Positions 47,506 to 58,845 of a stretch of 64,000 nucleotides of DNA are shown one piece after another. Made by a program: the position numbers and the translations under genes. Within the stretch, counting starts at the first letter, position 1; each line of letters begins with the position of its first letter. The stretch comes from Carnobacterium sp. 17-4. GTDB taxonomy: Bacteria > Bacillota > Bacilli > Lactobacillales > Carnobacteriaceae. Under the pieces are notes generated by a model. The model saw nothing but the letters and a program-made list of their open reading frames with translations. It did not search any database and was not told where the DNA came from. The stretch is taken from the NCBI RefSeq assembly GCF_000195575.1, contig NC_015391.1, positions 1,724,363-1,788,362 of the forward strand, given 5' to 3'.

Positions 47506-48135
47506 TTACATTGTACCAAATAATCTATCACCAGCATCGCCTAGGCCTGGTAATATGTAACCATTTTCGTCTAAACGTTCATCTAATGCTGCAGTATAGA
47601 TATCTACATCAGGATGAGCTTTTTCTAACGCTTCTACGCCTTCTGGAGCTGCAACTAGACAAACAAATTTGATTGTTGTCGCACCGCGTTTTTTCAATGA
47701 ATCAATAGCAACAATAGCTGATCCGCCTGTAGCAAGCATTGGGTCTACAACAAGCAATTGACGTTCATTGATATCTGATGGTAATTTCACAAAATACTCT
47801 ACCGGTTCTAATGTTTCATGATCACGATACATTCCTACGTGTCCAACTTTTGCTGCAGGGATCAAATCTAAGATCCCATCAACCATGCCTAATCCAGCTC
47901 TTAAAATTGGAATAATCGCAACTTTTTTACCCGCTAATTCTTTTTGAATAGATTTAACTAAAGGCGTTTCGATTTCTACATCTTGTAAAGGCATATCTCT
48001 CGAAACTTCAAATGCCATTAAGCGTGCAATTTCATTAACTGCTTCTCTAAAATCTTTCGTACCTGTATTCTTATCACGAAGAATAGTTAATTTGTGTTGG
48101 ATTAATGGATGATCCATAACTTGAACTTTCGACAT
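47506..48135 (-). CDS. upp: uracil phosphoribosyltransferase
   Basis: 209 residues. PRPP-binding loop [23 protein letters not shown] and uracil-binding C-terminus [16 protein letters not shown]. It salvages uracil to UMP. Conserved between glyA and the atp operon. Confidence 0.97.
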   Translation of the reverse strand: MSKVQVMDHPLIQHKLTILRDKNTGTKDFREAVNEIARLMAFEVSRDMPLQDVEIETPLVKSIQKELAGKKVAIIPILRAGLGMVDGILDLIPAAKVGHVGMYRDHETLEPVEYFVKLPSDINERQLLVVDPMLATGGSAIVAIDSLKKRGATTIKFVCLVAAPEGVEALEKAHPDVDIYTAALDERLDENGYILPGLGDAGDRLFGTM

Positions 48136-48271
48136 TGTATTCAGCCCTCATTTTTCATTATTTTTTAAACATTTCTATTGTAAAGGATATTAGCGTCTAG
48201 TGCTACCCTTTTAGTGTTTTTCTTTTTTATTTTGTGTTTTCCATCTATTTTAAGAACAATTACTTATTACA

Positions 48272-49513
48272 TTATACTTTAGATTTATACAATGGATGTT
48301 TAGCAGTCAATTGATGAACCTGTGTTTGAATCGCCGCCATTTTTTCAACATCTCTATTACTTGTCAATGCTTCAACAATTAATTCGGCTACCTTTTTAGA
48401 GTCTGCTTCATTAAAACCTCTTGTTGTAATAGCTGGTGTTCCAATTCGAATACCACTTGTTTTGAAAGGACTTAATGTTTCAAAAGGAATCGTATTTTTA
48501 TTGACAGTAATGCCGACCTTGTCTAAAAGAACTTCAGCTTCTTTCCCATTTAATCCAAAGTTGGTCACATCAAACAATAAAAGATGATTATCTGTTCCGC
48601 CACTAATTAAATGACCAATCGATGCGTTCAAAACACTTTCCATGGCTTTTGCATTTTTAATGATTTGAGCAGCATATTCCTTAAATTCTAGAGTGGATGC
48701 TTCCTTTAAAGCCACTGCCTTAGCCGCTATAACATGTTCTAAAGGACCACCTTGAATGCCTGGGAAAATAGCGCTATTTATTGCTTTGCCATACTTTTCT
48801 TTAGCTAGGATCATTCCACCGCGTGGTCCTCTTAATGTTTTATGTGTAGTTGTTGTGACAACATCTGCATAAGGAACTGGGTTTTGATGCAAACCTCCTG
48901 CAATCAATCCTGCTATATGAGCCATATCAACCATTAAGTAAGCTCCAACTTCATCCGCAATTGCTCTAAATCGTGCAAAATCTATTTTTCTAGAGTATGC
49001 ACTAGCTCCTGCAATAATCAATTTAGGCTTATGTTGTTTGGCCAAATTTTGAACCACTTCATAATCAAGTTCTTCTGTCTCTTTATCTACACCATAAGAG
49101 ATAAAATGGTACGTTTTGCCACTGAAGTTCACGGGAGAACCATGTGTTAGATGCCCACCATGTGTTAAATCCATGCCTAATACAGTGTCTCCTGGATTTA
49201 TCAAAGCATTAAAAGCTGCCATATTTGCGCTAGAACCTGAATGCGGTTGAACATTTACATATTCTGCTCCAAAAAGTTTTTTTGCACGTTCAATAGCCAA
49301 ATTTTCAATAACATCAACAAATTCACATCCGCCATAATATCTTTTACCCGGATAGCCTTCTGCGTACTTATTCGTTAAAATACTCCCTTGTGCAGCAAGT
49401 ACTGCTTCAGATACAAAGTTTTCTGAAGCGATTAATTCAATATTTTGCTCTTGTCGTTTGCTTTCTTGTTCAATGGCATCAAAGATCTCTTTGTCAAATT
49501 TTTTGTTATTCAT
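48272..49513 (-). CDS. glyA: serine hydroxymethyltransferase
   Basis: 413-residue PLP enzyme: [28 protein letters not shown], the PLP Lys in [15 protein letters not shown] and [10 protein letters not shown]. It interconverts serine and glycine with tetrahydrofolate, feeding one-carbon metabolism and, through 5,10-methylene-THF, thymidylate synthesis. The start is ATG at 49513 with AAGGG ten bases upstream. Confidence 0.96.
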   Translation of the reverse strand: MNNKKFDKEIFDAIEQESKRQEQNIELIASENFVSEAVLAAQGSILTNKYAEGYPGKRYYGGCEFVDVIENLAIERAKKLFGAEYVNVQPHSGSSANMAAFNALINPGDTVLGMDLTHGGHLTHGSPVNFSGKTYHFISYGVDKETEELDYEVVQNLAKQHKPKLIIAGASAYSRKIDFARFRAIADEVGAYLMVDMAHIAGLIAGGLHQNPVPYADVVTTTTHKTLRGPRGGMILAKEKYGKAINSAIFPGIQGGPLEHVIAAKAVALKEASTLEFKEYAAQIIKNAKAMESVLNASIGHLISGGTDNHLLLFDVTNFGLNGKEAEVLLDKVGITVNKNTIPFETLSPFKTSGIRIGTPAITTRGFNEADSKKVAELIVEALTSNRDVEKMAAIQTQVHQLTAKHPLYKSKV

Positions 49514-49578
49514 ATAGGCCACACCCTTCAATAGTTATAATAAACGCTTTTTAATTAGTTAAATCTACTGATTTATGA

Positions 49579-50598
49579 TTAGTCAAAAAAATGGTTACCC
49601 GCTGCTTTTTGAAGCCGATTCATATAGGCTTCACCTAATCCTTTTTGCTCATGAGCTTCGGCTAAAATAAGTGTGGCATCTGTTGTTTCGAAGTATCTTA
49701 ATCCTGAATACAATCGTCTTGAAGCATCATGGATATTTTTATTTTCTCCTAATGAATAAGTAGCTGTAACGGTGTCTTGAAATTGATTTAGAAGATCTTG
49801 GTTGGCTAAAAGACCAATTTTTTCACCTTGCTTTTGATACGTTTTAATCGCTTTTTGCCAGATTTCACTTTCTCCAACAACAATAACAACAGGTTCATTA
49901 GGGCTATAATGCTTGTATTTCATACCTGGCGCTTTAGGAACTTCATCATTTGAAATTAAGTGACGATCAACAAAAACGGTTCCTATGACTTTTTCCAAAG
50001 CTTCTTTAGTTGTTGCCCCTGGTCTCAATATCGTGGGTAGCTTTGGATCAGTAATATCTAAAACAGTTGATTCCAATCCTAATCCGGTGTCTCCATCATC
50101 CAGAACACCTGCTATTTTCCCTTTCAGATCGTGGTAAACATGATCTGCAGTTGTCGGACTTGGTTTTCCAGATGTATTGGCGCTTGGCCCAACAAGGGGT
50201 TTACCTGATTTACGAATCAGCTGCAAAGTCACCTCATTATCGGGCATCCGCATAGCTACACTCGCTAGACCAGCCGTAACGGTTGGCGCAAAAACATGAT
50301 CCTTCACTTTAAAAATCAGTGTCAATGGACCTGGCCAAAAAGTTTGCATCAGTTTCTTAGCCACTTCGGGTACTTCCTGTACATACTGCTCAACTTCTTC
50401 TATAGTCGAGACATGCACAATTAATGGGTTGTCGCTTGGTCTCCCCTTTGCTGAATAAACCTTTTTAACTGCTGCTTCGTTTGTTGCATCAGCCCCTAAT
50501 CCATAAACGGTTTCTGTGGGAAAAGAAATCAGTTCACCTTGTTGAATTTTTTGAGCTGCTTTAAGCACCTCAGATGGTCGGTATATAATAGTCTCCAC
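49579..50598 (-). CDS. ywlC: L-threonylcarbamoyladenylate synthase (Sua5/YwlC type)
   Basis: 339 residues: an N-terminal YrdC domain (about 1-195; SFPTETVYGLGADA, KGRPSDNPLIVH, GPSANTSGKPSPT) and a C-terminal Sua5 domain (APGMKYKHYSPNEPVVIV). It makes threonylcarbamoyl-AMP for t6A37 of tRNAs. The start is read as GTG at 50598, seven bases after GGAGG; upstream ATGs (50634, 50631, 50616) have no site. It follows prmC in the conserved order. Confidence 0.93.
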   Translation of the reverse strand: METIIYRPSEVLKAAQKIQQGELISFPTETVYGLGADATNEAAVKKVYSAKGRPSDNPLIVHVSTIEEVEQYVQEVPEVAKKLMQTFWPGPLTLIFKVKDHVFAPTVTAGLASVAMRMPDNEVTLQLIRKSGKPLVGPSANTSGKPSPTTADHVYHDLKGKIAGVLDDGDTGLGLESTVLDITDPKLPTILRPGATTKEALEKVIGTVFVDRHLISNDEVPKAPGMKYKHYSPNEPVVIVVGESEIWQKAIKTYQKQGEKIGLLANQDLLNQFQDTVTATYSLGENKNIHDASRRLYSGLRYFETTDATLILAEAHEQKGLGEAYMNRLQKAAGNHFFD

Positions 50599-50658
50599 AG
50601 TTTTTCCTCCGTTCATTTCAAGAAAACTCATCACATTTATTTAAATGGTATTGAATCC

Positions 50659-51507
50659 TTATTTTGTTTTAACTTGGATCAAGCGGTCATTTCCACTCAT
50701 ATCTTTTTCAATGGTTACTTCAGCCAATGGAAAAGCCTCTTGAAAAAGCTCTTGAACTTTTTTCCCTTGCTTAAATCCAATTTCTAAAAATACTTCACCA
50801 CCTGGATTTAAAATAGTTGGAAGTTCTTTTGCTAATCTTTGGTACATAGCTAAACCATTGTTTTCAGCAAATAACGCTAAATGCGGTTCATAGTGCAAAA
50901 CACTCTCATCCATATAACTGATTTCGTCGTTAGATATATATGGTGGATTCGAAAGAATGACATCAAAGCTTTCAGTCTTTACAGGATCCGTTAAATCACC
51001 TTCTAGAAAGCGAACATCTGCCTCTAATGCCGTCGCATTTTCTTGAGCTACCTTTAGAGCTTTAGAAGAGATATCCGTTGCGGTTACTTCGAAAAGCGGC
51101 CGTTCCTTTTTTATTGTGATTCCAATGATTCCTGTTCCTGTTCCAATATCTAAAACGGTTTTCTTCTGTTCTGTAGAAGAACTTTTCAAAAAAATATCTA
51201 CAATTTCTTCTGTTTCCGGTCGTGGAATCAAAGTGTCTTTTGTTACTTTAAACTTTCGGTCATAGAACCAGCAGTAACCTAATAATTGTTGAATAGGGAT
51301 ACCAGACCCATGATTCGATACATCCTGTAAGAGTTGGTGTTTCACATCCGACGGCATTTCTTCATTTAAATGCATCATGATATCCGTTTTTGACCAATTC
51401 AGACGTTCTCTTAGCAAAATCTCTGCAGCAACAGGTTCTCTTTTACATGTTTCTAAAAAAGAAGAAGCCCATTTCAGGACTTCTCTATAAGTTGTCTTAC
51501 TCTTCAT
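50659..51507 (-). CDS. prmC: peptide chain release factor N5-glutamine methyltransferase
   Basis: 282-residue SAM methyltransferase: [38 protein letters not shown] and the catalytic NPPY in [13 protein letters not shown]. It methylates the Gln of the GGQ motif of release factors, and lies next to its substrate gene prfA. The ATG at 51507 overlaps the prfA end by 11 bases and its GGAG site is inside prfA. Confidence 0.95.
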   Translation of the reverse strand: MKSKTTYREVLKWASSFLETCKREPVAAEILLRERLNWSKTDIMMHLNEEMPSDVKHQLLQDVSNHGSGIPIQQLLGYCWFYDRKFKVTKDTLIPRPETEEIVDIFLKSSSTEQKKTVLDIGTGTGIIGITIKKERPLFEVTATDISSKALKVAQENATALEADVRFLEGDLTDPVKTESFDVILSNPPYISNDEISYMDESVLHYEPHLALFAENNGLAMYQRLAKELPTILNPGGEVFLEIGFKQGKKVQELFQEAFPLAEVTIEKDMSGNDRLIQVKTK

Positions 51508-52573
51508 GTTGCAATTGCTCCATTTTGGCTGTTTGATCATTTAAAATCAAAGCATCAATGATTTCATCTAATTTACCAGATAAAATTTGATCTAACTTTT
51601 GAATGGTCAATCCAATACGATGATCGGTAACACGGCTTTGTGGGTAATTATACGTACGGATACGTTCTGAACGGTCTCCGGTTCCAACAGCTGATTTCCG
51701 TTCAGCATCATACTCGCTTTGAGCTGCTTGTTGGATATGATCATATACTCTAGCACGCAAAACTTTCATCGCTTTCTCACGGTTTTTGATTTGTGAACGT
51801 TCATCTTGCATCGCTACAGCAATTCCTGTAGGTAAATGAGTCAAACGAACGGCAGACGCTGTTTTATTAACGTGCTGTCCGCCGGCTCCACTCGCATGGT
51901 AGATATCTGTACGAATATCTTTATCTGGCAGATTCAATTCAACTTCTTCAGCTTCCGGCATAACTACTACAGTTGCAGTAGAAGTATGGATACGTCCTTG
52001 TGATTCGGTTGACGGAACACGTTGAACACGATGAGCGCCATTTTCATACTTCAATTTAGAATAAACATTGTCTCCAGTGATCATTAAGGTGATTTCTTTG
52101 TATCCACCGATACCCGTAATGTTAGCATCTAACACTTCAGTTCTCCAGCCTTGTGCGTCAGCGTATTTTTGATACATATTAAACAAAGTTCCAGCAAATA
52201 ATTGTGCTTCGTCTCCGCCAGCTGCTCCACGTATTTCCATAATGATATTGCGGTCATCATTTTCATCTTTTGGCAACATTAATATTTTCATTTTTTCTTC
52301 AATTTCTGTTTTTTCTTTTTTTAGATCATTTAATTCTTCTTTTGCCATTTCAGCCATCTCAGAATCTAGTTTTTCACCAAGCATTTCTTCTGTATCCGAA
52401 ATATCTTGGCTGACTTCTTTGTAGCGACGGTAAGTTGCAACTGTTTCACGAATAGCAGCTTCTTCTTTAGTCAGTTTCATTAATCGTTTTGTATCACTGA
52501 CTACCTCTGGGTCACTCAACAATTCATTTAGTTCTTCATAACGTCCTTCAACGCTTTCTAATCTATCAAACAT
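51497..52573 (-). CDS. prfA: peptide chain release factor 1
   Basis: 358 residues. The stop-codon recognition motif region [18 protein letters not shown] and the peptidyl-hydrolase motif [24 protein letters not shown]. Terminates at UAA/UAG. AAAAGGAGAA precedes the ATG. Co-transcribed with prmC and ywlC. Confidence 0.97.
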   Translation of the reverse strand: MFDRLESVEGRYEELNELLSDPEVVSDTKRLMKLTKEEAAIRETVATYRRYKEVSQDISDTEEMLGEKLDSEMAEMAKEELNDLKKEKTEIEEKMKILMLPKDENDDRNIIMEIRGAAGGDEAQLFAGTLFNMYQKYADAQGWRTEVLDANITGIGGYKEITLMITGDNVYSKLKYENGAHRVQRVPSTESQGRIHTSTATVVVMPEAEEVELNLPDKDIRTDIYHASGAGGQHVNKTASAVRLTHLPTGIAVAMQDERSQIKNREKAMKVLRARVYDHIQQAAQSEYDAERKSAVGTGDRSERIRTYNYPQSRVTDHRIGLTIQKLDQILSGKLDEIIDALILNDQTAKMEQLQHEE

Positions 52574-52645
52574 AAGTTATTCTCCTTTTCTTCTAAGCCT
52601 ATTGCATCGTTGTGTCTTTAGTTGTCTTTCACAACACTAAGAACG

Positions 52646-53227
52646 CTACAAGTCGTCCTTCAATAGCGGATTGAAGTAATGTTTGCGACAAACTGGGAAA
52701 TAACTTTCATTGCCCCCTATTTGAATTTGTGCTCCTGCATAAACTGGCTTTCCGTCAATCATACGCATGTTCATCGTTGCTTTTTTATGGCAATACCAAC
52801 AAATAGTTTTCATTTCTTCAATTTTATCCGCGTATAGCAATAAGTACTCTGAACCTTCAAACAGTTCATTTTTAAAGTCGTTTTTCAATCCAAATGCCAT
52901 AACGGGAATATCTAATTCATCCACAATATGAGCCAACTGAAGAACATGTTCCTTTTTCAAAAATTGCGATTCATCAATTAGTACACATGCCGGTACATAA
53001 TTCAATGCATTTATCGTTTCAAAAACGTTTGTTTCTTCAAATATCGCGATTCCTTCACGTCTTAAGCCAATTCGACTGGATACTACACCAATCTCATCAC
53101 GATCATCCAAACCGCTTGTCATAATTGCGACAGGTTTGTTTTGTTCTTCATAATTATATGCTACTTTTAAAATTTCAATAGTCTTTCCACTATTCATTGC
53201 TCCATATTTAAAAAAAAGTTGGGCCAT
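52646..53227 (-). CDS. tdk: thymidine kinase
   Basis: 193-residue type II thymidine kinase: P-loop [13 protein letters not shown], Walker B-like [10 protein letters not shown], and structural zinc cysteines in ICWYCHKK and FPVCRKHY. The P-loop begins with FKYG instead of the usual GPMF, a variant also seen in some lactic acid bacteria. It phosphorylates thymidine for salvage. First gene of the tdk-prfA-prmC-ywlC-glyA-upp run. Confidence 0.94.
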   Translation of the reverse strand: MAQLFFKYGAMNSGKTIEILKVAYNYEEQNKPVAIMTSGLDDRDEIGVVSSRIGLRREGIAIFEETNVFETINALNYVPACVLIDESQFLKKEHVLQLAHIVDELDIPVMAFGLKNDFKNELFEGSEYLLLYADKIEEMKTICWYCHKKATMNMRMIDGKPVYAGAQIQIGGNESYFPVCRKHYFNPLLKDDL

Positions 53228-53267
53228 CTTGTTTTTTCCTCATTTCTCTCGTAGGAATCCATTATGA

Positions 53268-53296
53268 ATTATACGTTAAAACTATGTAAAAGTGAA
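53268..53296 (-). promoter_or_regulatory. tdk promoter
   Basis: On minus TTCACT (53291-53296), 17 bases, TATAAT (53268-53273), about 40 bases before the tdk start. Confidence 0.7.
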
Positions 53297-53411
53297 GCCT
53301 CTCTCCCGATTTATATATAGAAGAATCTTACACCAATTGTGAGAAAAGAGATTAAGTTTGTCTTTAAAATGAACAAGTTAGGTGATTTTTAACAATTTCA
53401 CAAGAAATATG

Positions 53412-53420
53412 TGCTAGAAT
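53412..53420 (+). promoter_or_regulatory. extended -10 promoter of murT-gatD
   Basis: TGCTAGAAT (TAGAAT at 53415-53420) about 48 bases upstream of the murT TTG start. No good -35. Confidence 0.45.
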
Positions 53421-53467
53421 ATCAAAGTAGCAAAAAAAAGTATTTTTAGTAATTGGAGGAAACTCAA

Positions 53468-54817
53468 TTGAGTATACGTAGTGCATTTGCCATCGCAGTA
53501 GGAAGAACAACTAAATGGGGACTTCATACGTTCTTTAAAGGCGGAAGTAGTTATCCCGGTCAACTAACACAGAAATTAGATCCTACCGTATTAGGTACTT
53601 TATCAAGAAATTACGATGTTGTTATTGTTACCGGAACTAATGGTAAAACATTAACGACCGCATTGACTTATCAAGTTTTAAAACAAAAATACCCTGAAAT
53701 TATTACAAACCCTACTGGAGCAAATATGCTGCAAGGAATCATTTCAACTTTTCTTGAACATCACTCTTACACAAATAACACTGAGAAAAAGGCTGCCGTT
53801 CTTGAAGTAGATGAAGCCAGTTTGATTCATGTAACAAAATATATTAAACCAAAAGCGATTGTGTTTACGAATGTTTTCCGTGATCAAATGGATCGCTATG
53901 GTGAAATTTATACGACTTATCAAATGATGTTGAATGGTGCAGCGTTAGCTCCAGATGCTTTAATTGTTAGTAATGGAGATGCTCCAATTTTCAATTCAAA
54001 AGAAACCATTAACAAACGTGTATACTTTGGTTTTGACCACCTTCCAGATGGGGAATTAAAAGCTCATTACAATACCGATGGTGTCTTGTGTCCACATTGC
54101 AACAATATTTTACATTACAAATTTTTAACGTATAGCAATCTAGGGAAATATTATTGTCCTAATTGCGATTTCAAACGTCCAGAATTGACGTATCGTTTAA
54201 CGGACTTGACTCATATGGATCATGAATCGTCTAAATTTGAAATCGACGGAGAAGACTTTGAAATTAAAATTGGTGGACAATACAATATCTATAATGCCTT
54301 AGCTGCTTATAGTGTTGGTCGGATATTAGATGTTTCTACTGATCAAATTCGCGCTGGATTTGCCGCATCAAAACGAGTTTTTGGTCGTCAAGAGGTCATT
54401 CAAATCGATGACAAAGAAATTACGATTAACTTAGTTAAAAATCCTGTTGGTTTGAACCAAGTCTTGGATATGATCAACTTAACTCCAGAACCGTTCTCTC
54501 TCGTTTCAATTTTAAATGCAAACTATGCGGATGGAACAGATGTCAGCTGGATTTGGGATGCAAATTACGAGATCGTTCCTAATATGAATATCAAACAAGT
54601 CACTGTTGGTGGTGAACGAGTAGAAGATATCACTGCTCGTTTAGAAGTTGCTGGAATTCCTGAAGAAGAACTTCAAGTTATCCCGAGCATACCTGAAATA
54701 ATTAAGAGCTTTAAAAATGCGCCAACAAAAAAAATCTACGTACTAGCTACTTATACTGCTGTCTTACAATTGCGTAAAGAGTTAGCAAACCAAGGTTATA
54801 TTGAGGGAGGTATGTAA
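53468..54817 (+). CDS. murT: lipid II isoglutaminyl synthase, ligase subunit MurT
   Basis: 449-residue Mur ligase-like protein: P-loop [33 protein letters not shown], a four-cysteine zinc ribbon (CPHCNNI...YYCPNCDF) inserted in the central domain, and the C-terminal DUF1727 domain. With GatD it amidates D-Glu of the lipid II stem peptide to D-isoglutamine. The start is TTG at 53468, eight bases after GGAGG; another in-frame TTG at 53453 lies before the site. One base separates it from gatD. Confidence 0.94.
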   Translation: MSIRSAFAIAVGRTTKWGLHTFFKGGSSYPGQLTQKLDPTVLGTLSRNYDVVIVTGTNGKTLTTALTYQVLKQKYPEIITNPTGANMLQGIISTFLEHHSYTNNTEKKAAVLEVDEASLIHVTKYIKPKAIVFTNVFRDQMDRYGEIYTTYQMMLNGAALAPDALIVSNGDAPIFNSKETINKRVYFGFDHLPDGELKAHYNTDGVLCPHCNNILHYKFLTYSNLGKYYCPNCDFKRPELTYRLTDLTHMDHESSKFEIDGEDFEIKIGGQYNIYNALAAYSVGRILDVSTDQIRAGFAASKRVFGRQEVIQIDDKEITINLVKNPVGLNQVLDMINLTPEPFSLVSILNANYADGTDVSWIWDANYEIVPNMNIKQVTVGGERVEDITARLEVAGIPEEELQVIPSIPEIIKSFKNAPTKKIYVLATYTAVLQLRKELANQGYIEGGM

Positions 54818-54818
54818 G

Positions 54819-55496
54819 ATGATAGAATTAAATGTTTGTCATCTTTATGGCGATTTATTAAATACTTATGGAGATAACGGCAACTTGTTGATGTTAAAAC
54901 ACCGTGCTAAAAAAAGAGGCGTTCAGTTTAATATCGAGATCGTTAGTTTAAATGATTCATTTGATGCCAATAAATACGATTTAGTGTTCTTCGGCGGCGG
55001 ACAAGATTTTGAGCAAAGAATAGTTTCAAAAGATATCCAAGCTAAAAAAGAAGCCATTACTGAATACATCGAAAACGATGGCGTTACAGTCGGTATTTGT
55101 GGCGGATTCCAATTGTTAGGCCACTATTATGTAGATGCTGCCGGAAATAGAATCAACGGTATCGGTGCTTTGAATCACTACACCTTGAATCAAGACAACA
55201 ATCGCTTTATTGGCGATATTGTCATTAAAAATGATGAGTTTGGTGAAACCTACAAAGGTTTTGAAAACCATAATGGCCGTACTTTTCTTGGTGAAGGCGT
55301 TAAACCATTGGGTGTTGTTGAAATGGGTTATGGCAATAATGGCGAAGATAAAACAGAAGGTGCGCATTACAAGCAAACTTACTGTTCATACTTCCATGGA
55401 CCATTATTAGTTAGAAATACAACATTAACCGATCGTATTTTGAAAGAAGCCGTAAAAAAACGATTCCCTAAAGAAGCAGAAGAATTATTTGCCTAG
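54819..55496 (+). CDS. gatD: lipid II isoglutaminyl synthase, glutaminase subunit GatD
   Basis: 225-residue class I glutamine amidotransferase-like subunit (CobB/CobQ type). The nucleophile is Cys94 in [11 protein letters not shown], and the catalytic His is in CSYFHGPLL. It feeds ammonia to MurT. The start is ATG at 54819, preceded by GGGAGG located within the murT end; this coupling ensures equal amounts of the two subunits. Confidence 0.95.
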   Translation: MIELNVCHLYGDLLNTYGDNGNLLMLKHRAKKRGVQFNIEIVSLNDSFDANKYDLVFFGGGQDFEQRIVSKDIQAKKEAITEYIENDGVTVGICGGFQLLGHYYVDAAGNRINGIGALNHYTLNQDNNRFIGDIVIKNDEFGETYKGFENHNGRTFLGEGVKPLGVVEMGYGNNGEDKTEGAHYKQTYCSYFHGPLLVRNTTLTDRILKEAVKKRFPKEAEELFA

Positions 55497-55498
55497 AC

Positions 55499-55542
55499 AA
55501 AAGAGAAGGAAAAATGAGTTAACTCATTTTTCCTTCTCTTTT
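55499..55542. terminator. bidirectional terminator between gatD and manA
   Basis: A 22-bp perfect palindrome (55499-55520 with 55521-55542) with T-rich plus side and A-rich start; serves the convergent genes. Confidence 0.88.
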
Positions 55543-55622
55543 TATTATCTATTTACTCATATTGGGTCAAATAGATAAAATGATTAAAAATCGCTGTGTG
55601 TCTAACTAGGAAGTTCAGCATC

Positions 55623-56570
55623 CTAGTTATTTGATGCAATAATATCTAAATTGCCTTCAATTGTCCATTCTTTGATGTCGTTTGGCAAGATTAGGTGAGT
55701 TCCTTTTGTTAGTTCATACTCTCCTGCTTCGACAATCAATTTACCGTCTCCATCTAACACGCTAACAAGGGTATAAGGAGCAGTTGCAACAAAGTCGGCT
55801 TTGCCATTCACTTCCCATTTATAGACATCAAAAAATGAAGTCTTTACAAATGTTGTGATTGTTGCGTCTTCCTGTTTCTCACTGTTCATTTCAGGAGTCG
55901 GGTCAATATGTGGAACAGTTGTTACATCAACTGATTGTTTGACATGCAATTCTCTTGTGTTTCCTTGCTCATCTTTACGGTCATAATCATACACTCGATA
56001 AGTTGTATCACTAGATTGTTGTGTTTCCAGAATGGTAATACCTCCACCAATCGCATGGATTGTTCCACTTGGTACAAAGAAAAAGTCTCCTTTCTTAACT
56101 TCAATGCGACGTAATAACGCATCCCATTTCCCATCAAGAATCATTTGTTCTAATTCTTCTTTTGTCTTAGCATGATGCCCATAAATGATTTCTGAACCTT
56201 CATCCGCATCAATAACATACCAACATTCTGTTTTGCCCAATTCACCTTCGTGTTCCATACCGTATTGATCGTCCGGATGAACTTGAACCGATAAATCATC
56301 TGCCGCATCTAATATTTTCGTCAGTAAAGGAAAAACTTCTCCTTTTGCGTTGCCAAACACTTCACGATGTTGATCCCATACTTCAGCTAGGGTCATTCCT
56401 TGATAAGGTCCATTTTTCACTGTACTCGGTCCATTTGGATGTGCACTGATGGCCCATGCTTCTCCAGTTTTATCACTTGGCAAATCATAGCCAAATACGT
56501 CATGCAATTTTTTTCCGCCCCAAATTTTTTCTTGCAACACAGGCGCTAATATCAATGGTTCATTCATCAT
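55623..56570 (-). CDS. manA: class I mannose-6-phosphate isomerase
   Basis: 315-residue cupin isomerase of the short Firmicute type: EKIWGGKKL, GEAWAISAHPNGPSTV, metal ligands in VQVHPDDQYGMEHEGELGKTECWYVI and the later PSGTIHAIGGGI. It interconverts mannose-6-P and fructose-6-P. The start is ATG at 56570, six bases after AGGAGG. A second ATG follows immediately and could be used instead. Confidence 0.94.
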   Translation of the reverse strand: MMNEPLILAPVLQEKIWGGKKLHDVFGYDLPSDKTGEAWAISAHPNGPSTVKNGPYQGMTLAEVWDQHREVFGNAKGEVFPLLTKILDAADDLSVQVHPDDQYGMEHEGELGKTECWYVIDADEGSEIIYGHHAKTKEELEQMILDGKWDALLRRIEVKKGDFFFVPSGTIHAIGGGITILETQQSSDTTYRVYDYDRKDEQGNTRELHVKQSVDVTTVPHIDPTPEMNSEKQEDATITTFVKTSFFDVYKWEVNGKADFVATAPYTLVSVLDGDGKLIVEAGEYELTKGTHLILPNDIKEWTIEGNLDIIASNN

Positions 56571-56590
56571 TTTATTCCTCCTAAAATACA

Positions 56591-57613
56591 TTATTTATTC
56601 ATGGCTTCCTTTTCTGCTAAGTAACACTTTATTAAAAGGTCTCGTTGGCTAAGATATTCTGACTTGTTATCATTAGTTGGATGGACACGATTAGACAGAA
56701 AAACGAATGCCTCTTTTTCTTTGATGTCTAACAAAATAAAGGTTCCTGTAAATCCAGTATGAAACAAATAGTTTTTATTACCGTTTTTTTTGATATCCCA
56801 TCCTAAAGACCGGTTCAGCTTACCAGTTGGTATCCAATCTGTTAATAATGATAGCACAGTTGTTTCATTAAGAATACGTTTTCCATTAAATTCTCCTTTA
56901 TTCAACATCATGTGACTAAAGGTCAAACAATCTGTCAGCGTCGAAAATAATCCAGCACTTCCACAGTGGTCTCCTAATATATACGCTTTAGGATCATGAA
57001 CCTCTCCTCTTATCAGTCCTCTCTTTTTATCTACCTCTGTTGGAACACATTTTTGTAAATCAATAGGATGATAAGAAGACTCCTTCAAATTCAACGGCCC
57101 GCTAACTCGATTAACAAATACATTGGCTAAAGTGTCTTGCACAATCTCTTCAATAATAAACCCTAATAAGATGAACCCTGTATCTGTGTAACGTACTTCT
57201 CCTCCAAAGTCTTTTCCTACTGGCAAATGAAGAATGGCTTGCTTCAATTCATTTGCAGATAAAGAATCACGATTGGGAATATAACCTTCTAGTCCAGATG
57301 TATGAGTTAACAAATGTCTAATCGTTACCTCTTGGGCTGAAAAAGTTGTCAAATATTGGCTGACTTTATCATCAATAGCTAATTTACCTTCTTGCCACAA
57401 TTGCAAGATAATCGTTGTCGTTAAAACTACTTTTGTTAAAGAGGCAATATCGTAGATAGAATTTTCTCTAATGGGTTCTTTTTCCGGCAAAATAGCAGAT
57501 AACCCTTCATAATAGTTTAGTTGTTTACCATCTTTAATAAAACCAAAACTTGCTCCCGGAAGTAATTCATCTTCAATTAATTGCTGAATAAACGCGTTTG
57601 TTTTTGGATACAT
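56591..57613 (-). CDS. serine hydrolase of the beta-lactamase/penicillin-binding class C fold
   Basis: 340 residues, no signal peptide. The nucleophile motif SLTK (SxxK) is in IYDIASLTKVV, the second motif is RYTDTG (YxN position occupied by YTD) and HTGFTGT provides the KTG-like strand. This is the esterase/DD-peptidase-like family (EstB, PBP4*-like) of cytoplasmic hydrolases; natural substrate unknown. AAAGGATAATAAA precedes the ATG. It is followed 20 bases on by manA, so they may be co-transcribed. Confidence 0.87.
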   Translation of the reverse strand: MYPKTNAFIQQLIEDELLPGASFGFIKDGKQLNYYEGLSAILPEKEPIRENSIYDIASLTKVVLTTTIILQLWQEGKLAIDDKVSQYLTTFSAQEVTIRHLLTHTSGLEGYIPNRDSLSANELKQAILHLPVGKDFGGEVRYTDTGFILLGFIIEEIVQDTLANVFVNRVSGPLNLKESSYHPIDLQKCVPTEVDKKRGLIRGEVHDPKAYILGDHCGSAGLFSTLTDCLTFSHMMLNKGEFNGKRILNETTVLSLLTDWIPTGKLNRSLGWDIKKNGNKNYLFHTGFTGTFILLDIKEKEAFVFLSNRVHPTNDNKSEYLSQRDLLIKCYLAEKEAMNK

Positions 57614-57728
57614 TTTATTATCCTTTCTGGATCTTTTTTATACTTCTACTTCCTGTTTCATCATTATAATGGAAGTAGCTGCTTTCTTCTATACTGACTT
57701 CTAATCGTTATTTTTATTACGACAAAAA

Positions 57729-57753
57729 AAACCGGCAAGAAGTTTGCCGGTTT
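57729..57753 (-). terminator. terminator of the VOC gene
   Basis: Stem AAACCGGCAA/TTGCCGGTTT, five-base loop, eight T on minus. Confidence 0.92.
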
Positions 57754-57762
57754 GATGATCTA

Positions 57763-58617
57763 TTAATTAGTTGTTGTAATTTTTATTGCTATCCCATTAG
57801 TATCTTCCAGTGAAAGTGTTTGTGTTGATTCATCTAATTGGTAAGCATATTCTTTTGCATCAAGGTTGTCTTTTACTTGTGTGAATTCATCAGCAGAGAC
57901 GACAATAGTAAAGTAATCTAGTCCTCTTAAGCCTTTTTGAGCGGCTGGAATATTTTTTCCGGCCCATACATTGGCTCCAATTTGGTGATGATACTCGCCT
58001 GCTGCGAAGAATTTTGCTTGAGGACCAAATTTAAATTTCAAATCAAACCCTAAAACGTCTTGATAAAATTTTTCAGTTTCTTCCAATTCGGCTACAAATA
58101 AATGAACATGTCCCATATACGTTCCTTTAGGCATTCCTTGGAATTCTTCTTTTGCTTCTCCTATTACACCTTCTGCGTCCATCGGCTCTGTTACTCCAGC
58201 GATTTGACCATCTTTTCTGATATCCCACATTGATTTCGGCTTATCGGTATAGATTTCAATACCATTGCCTTCTGGATCGTCTAAATAAAGAGCTTCGCTA
58301 TAACCATGATCACTTGCTCCAGTTAACGGGTATTTAGATACTAAAAGGTGGTACAAAATTTCTCCTAAATCTTTACGAGTTGGCAACAAAAATGCCAGGT
58401 GGTACAATCCAGTTGCGTTTGGTTTTTCACCAACCGGTGCAACAGGTTGTAATTCCAATAGGACTTGTTCATCACCAAAAGCACCTAGTTTAAGGCTTTG
58501 TTCTGTTTCCTTTTTTATATCTAAACCAATTATAGAAGTATAGAAATTTTTCATATCCTCCATATTTTCAACGTTTAATACCACTTTTCCAATAATCGTC
58601 TTCTCTGATAGCATCAT
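57763..58617 (-). CDS. two-domain VOC family protein (CatE-like ring-cleaving dioxygenase family)
   Basis: 284 residues with two glyoxalase/bleomycin-resistance-type (VOC) modules, about 5-125 and 165-283: VVLNVENMEDMKNFYTSIIGLDI..., TGLYHLAFLLPT and GIEIYTDKP in the first; GHVHLFVAELEETEKFYQDVLGFDL and HHQIGANVWAGKN in the second. Length and spacing match the CatE/YfiE family annotated as catechol 2,3-dioxygenase; substrate not proven. GAGGAAT precedes the first of two adjacent ATGs. Confidence 0.88.
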   Translation of the reverse strand: MMLSEKTIIGKVVLNVENMEDMKNFYTSIIGLDIKKETEQSLKLGAFGDEQVLLELQPVAPVGEKPNATGLYHLAFLLPTRKDLGEILYHLLVSKYPLTGASDHGYSEALYLDDPEGNGIEIYTDKPKSMWDIRKDGQIAGVTEPMDAEGVIGEAKEEFQGMPKGTYMGHVHLFVAELEETEKFYQDVLGFDLKFKFGPQAKFFAAGEYHHQIGANVWAGKNIPAAQKGLRGLDYFTIVVSADEFTQVKDNLDAKEYAYQLDESTQTLSLEDTNGIAIKITTTN

Positions 58618-58845
58618 TTATTTATTCCTCTTTTCTTTTTTTATTGATTCATCTAATTATTCGCTCATTACTTACTTTTAATAAGTATACTAGGAATGAC
58701 TTTTATTTACAAGTATTTTCCACAAACTTATTTCTACTGGAACGTGCTACATCTCTTTTTAGTCTGACATTTATACGTTAAAAAGAAGATTTTCACTTAA
58801 TTTCTATTTTTTCGTCACACTTTTTTCATAATTGAGTACTATACT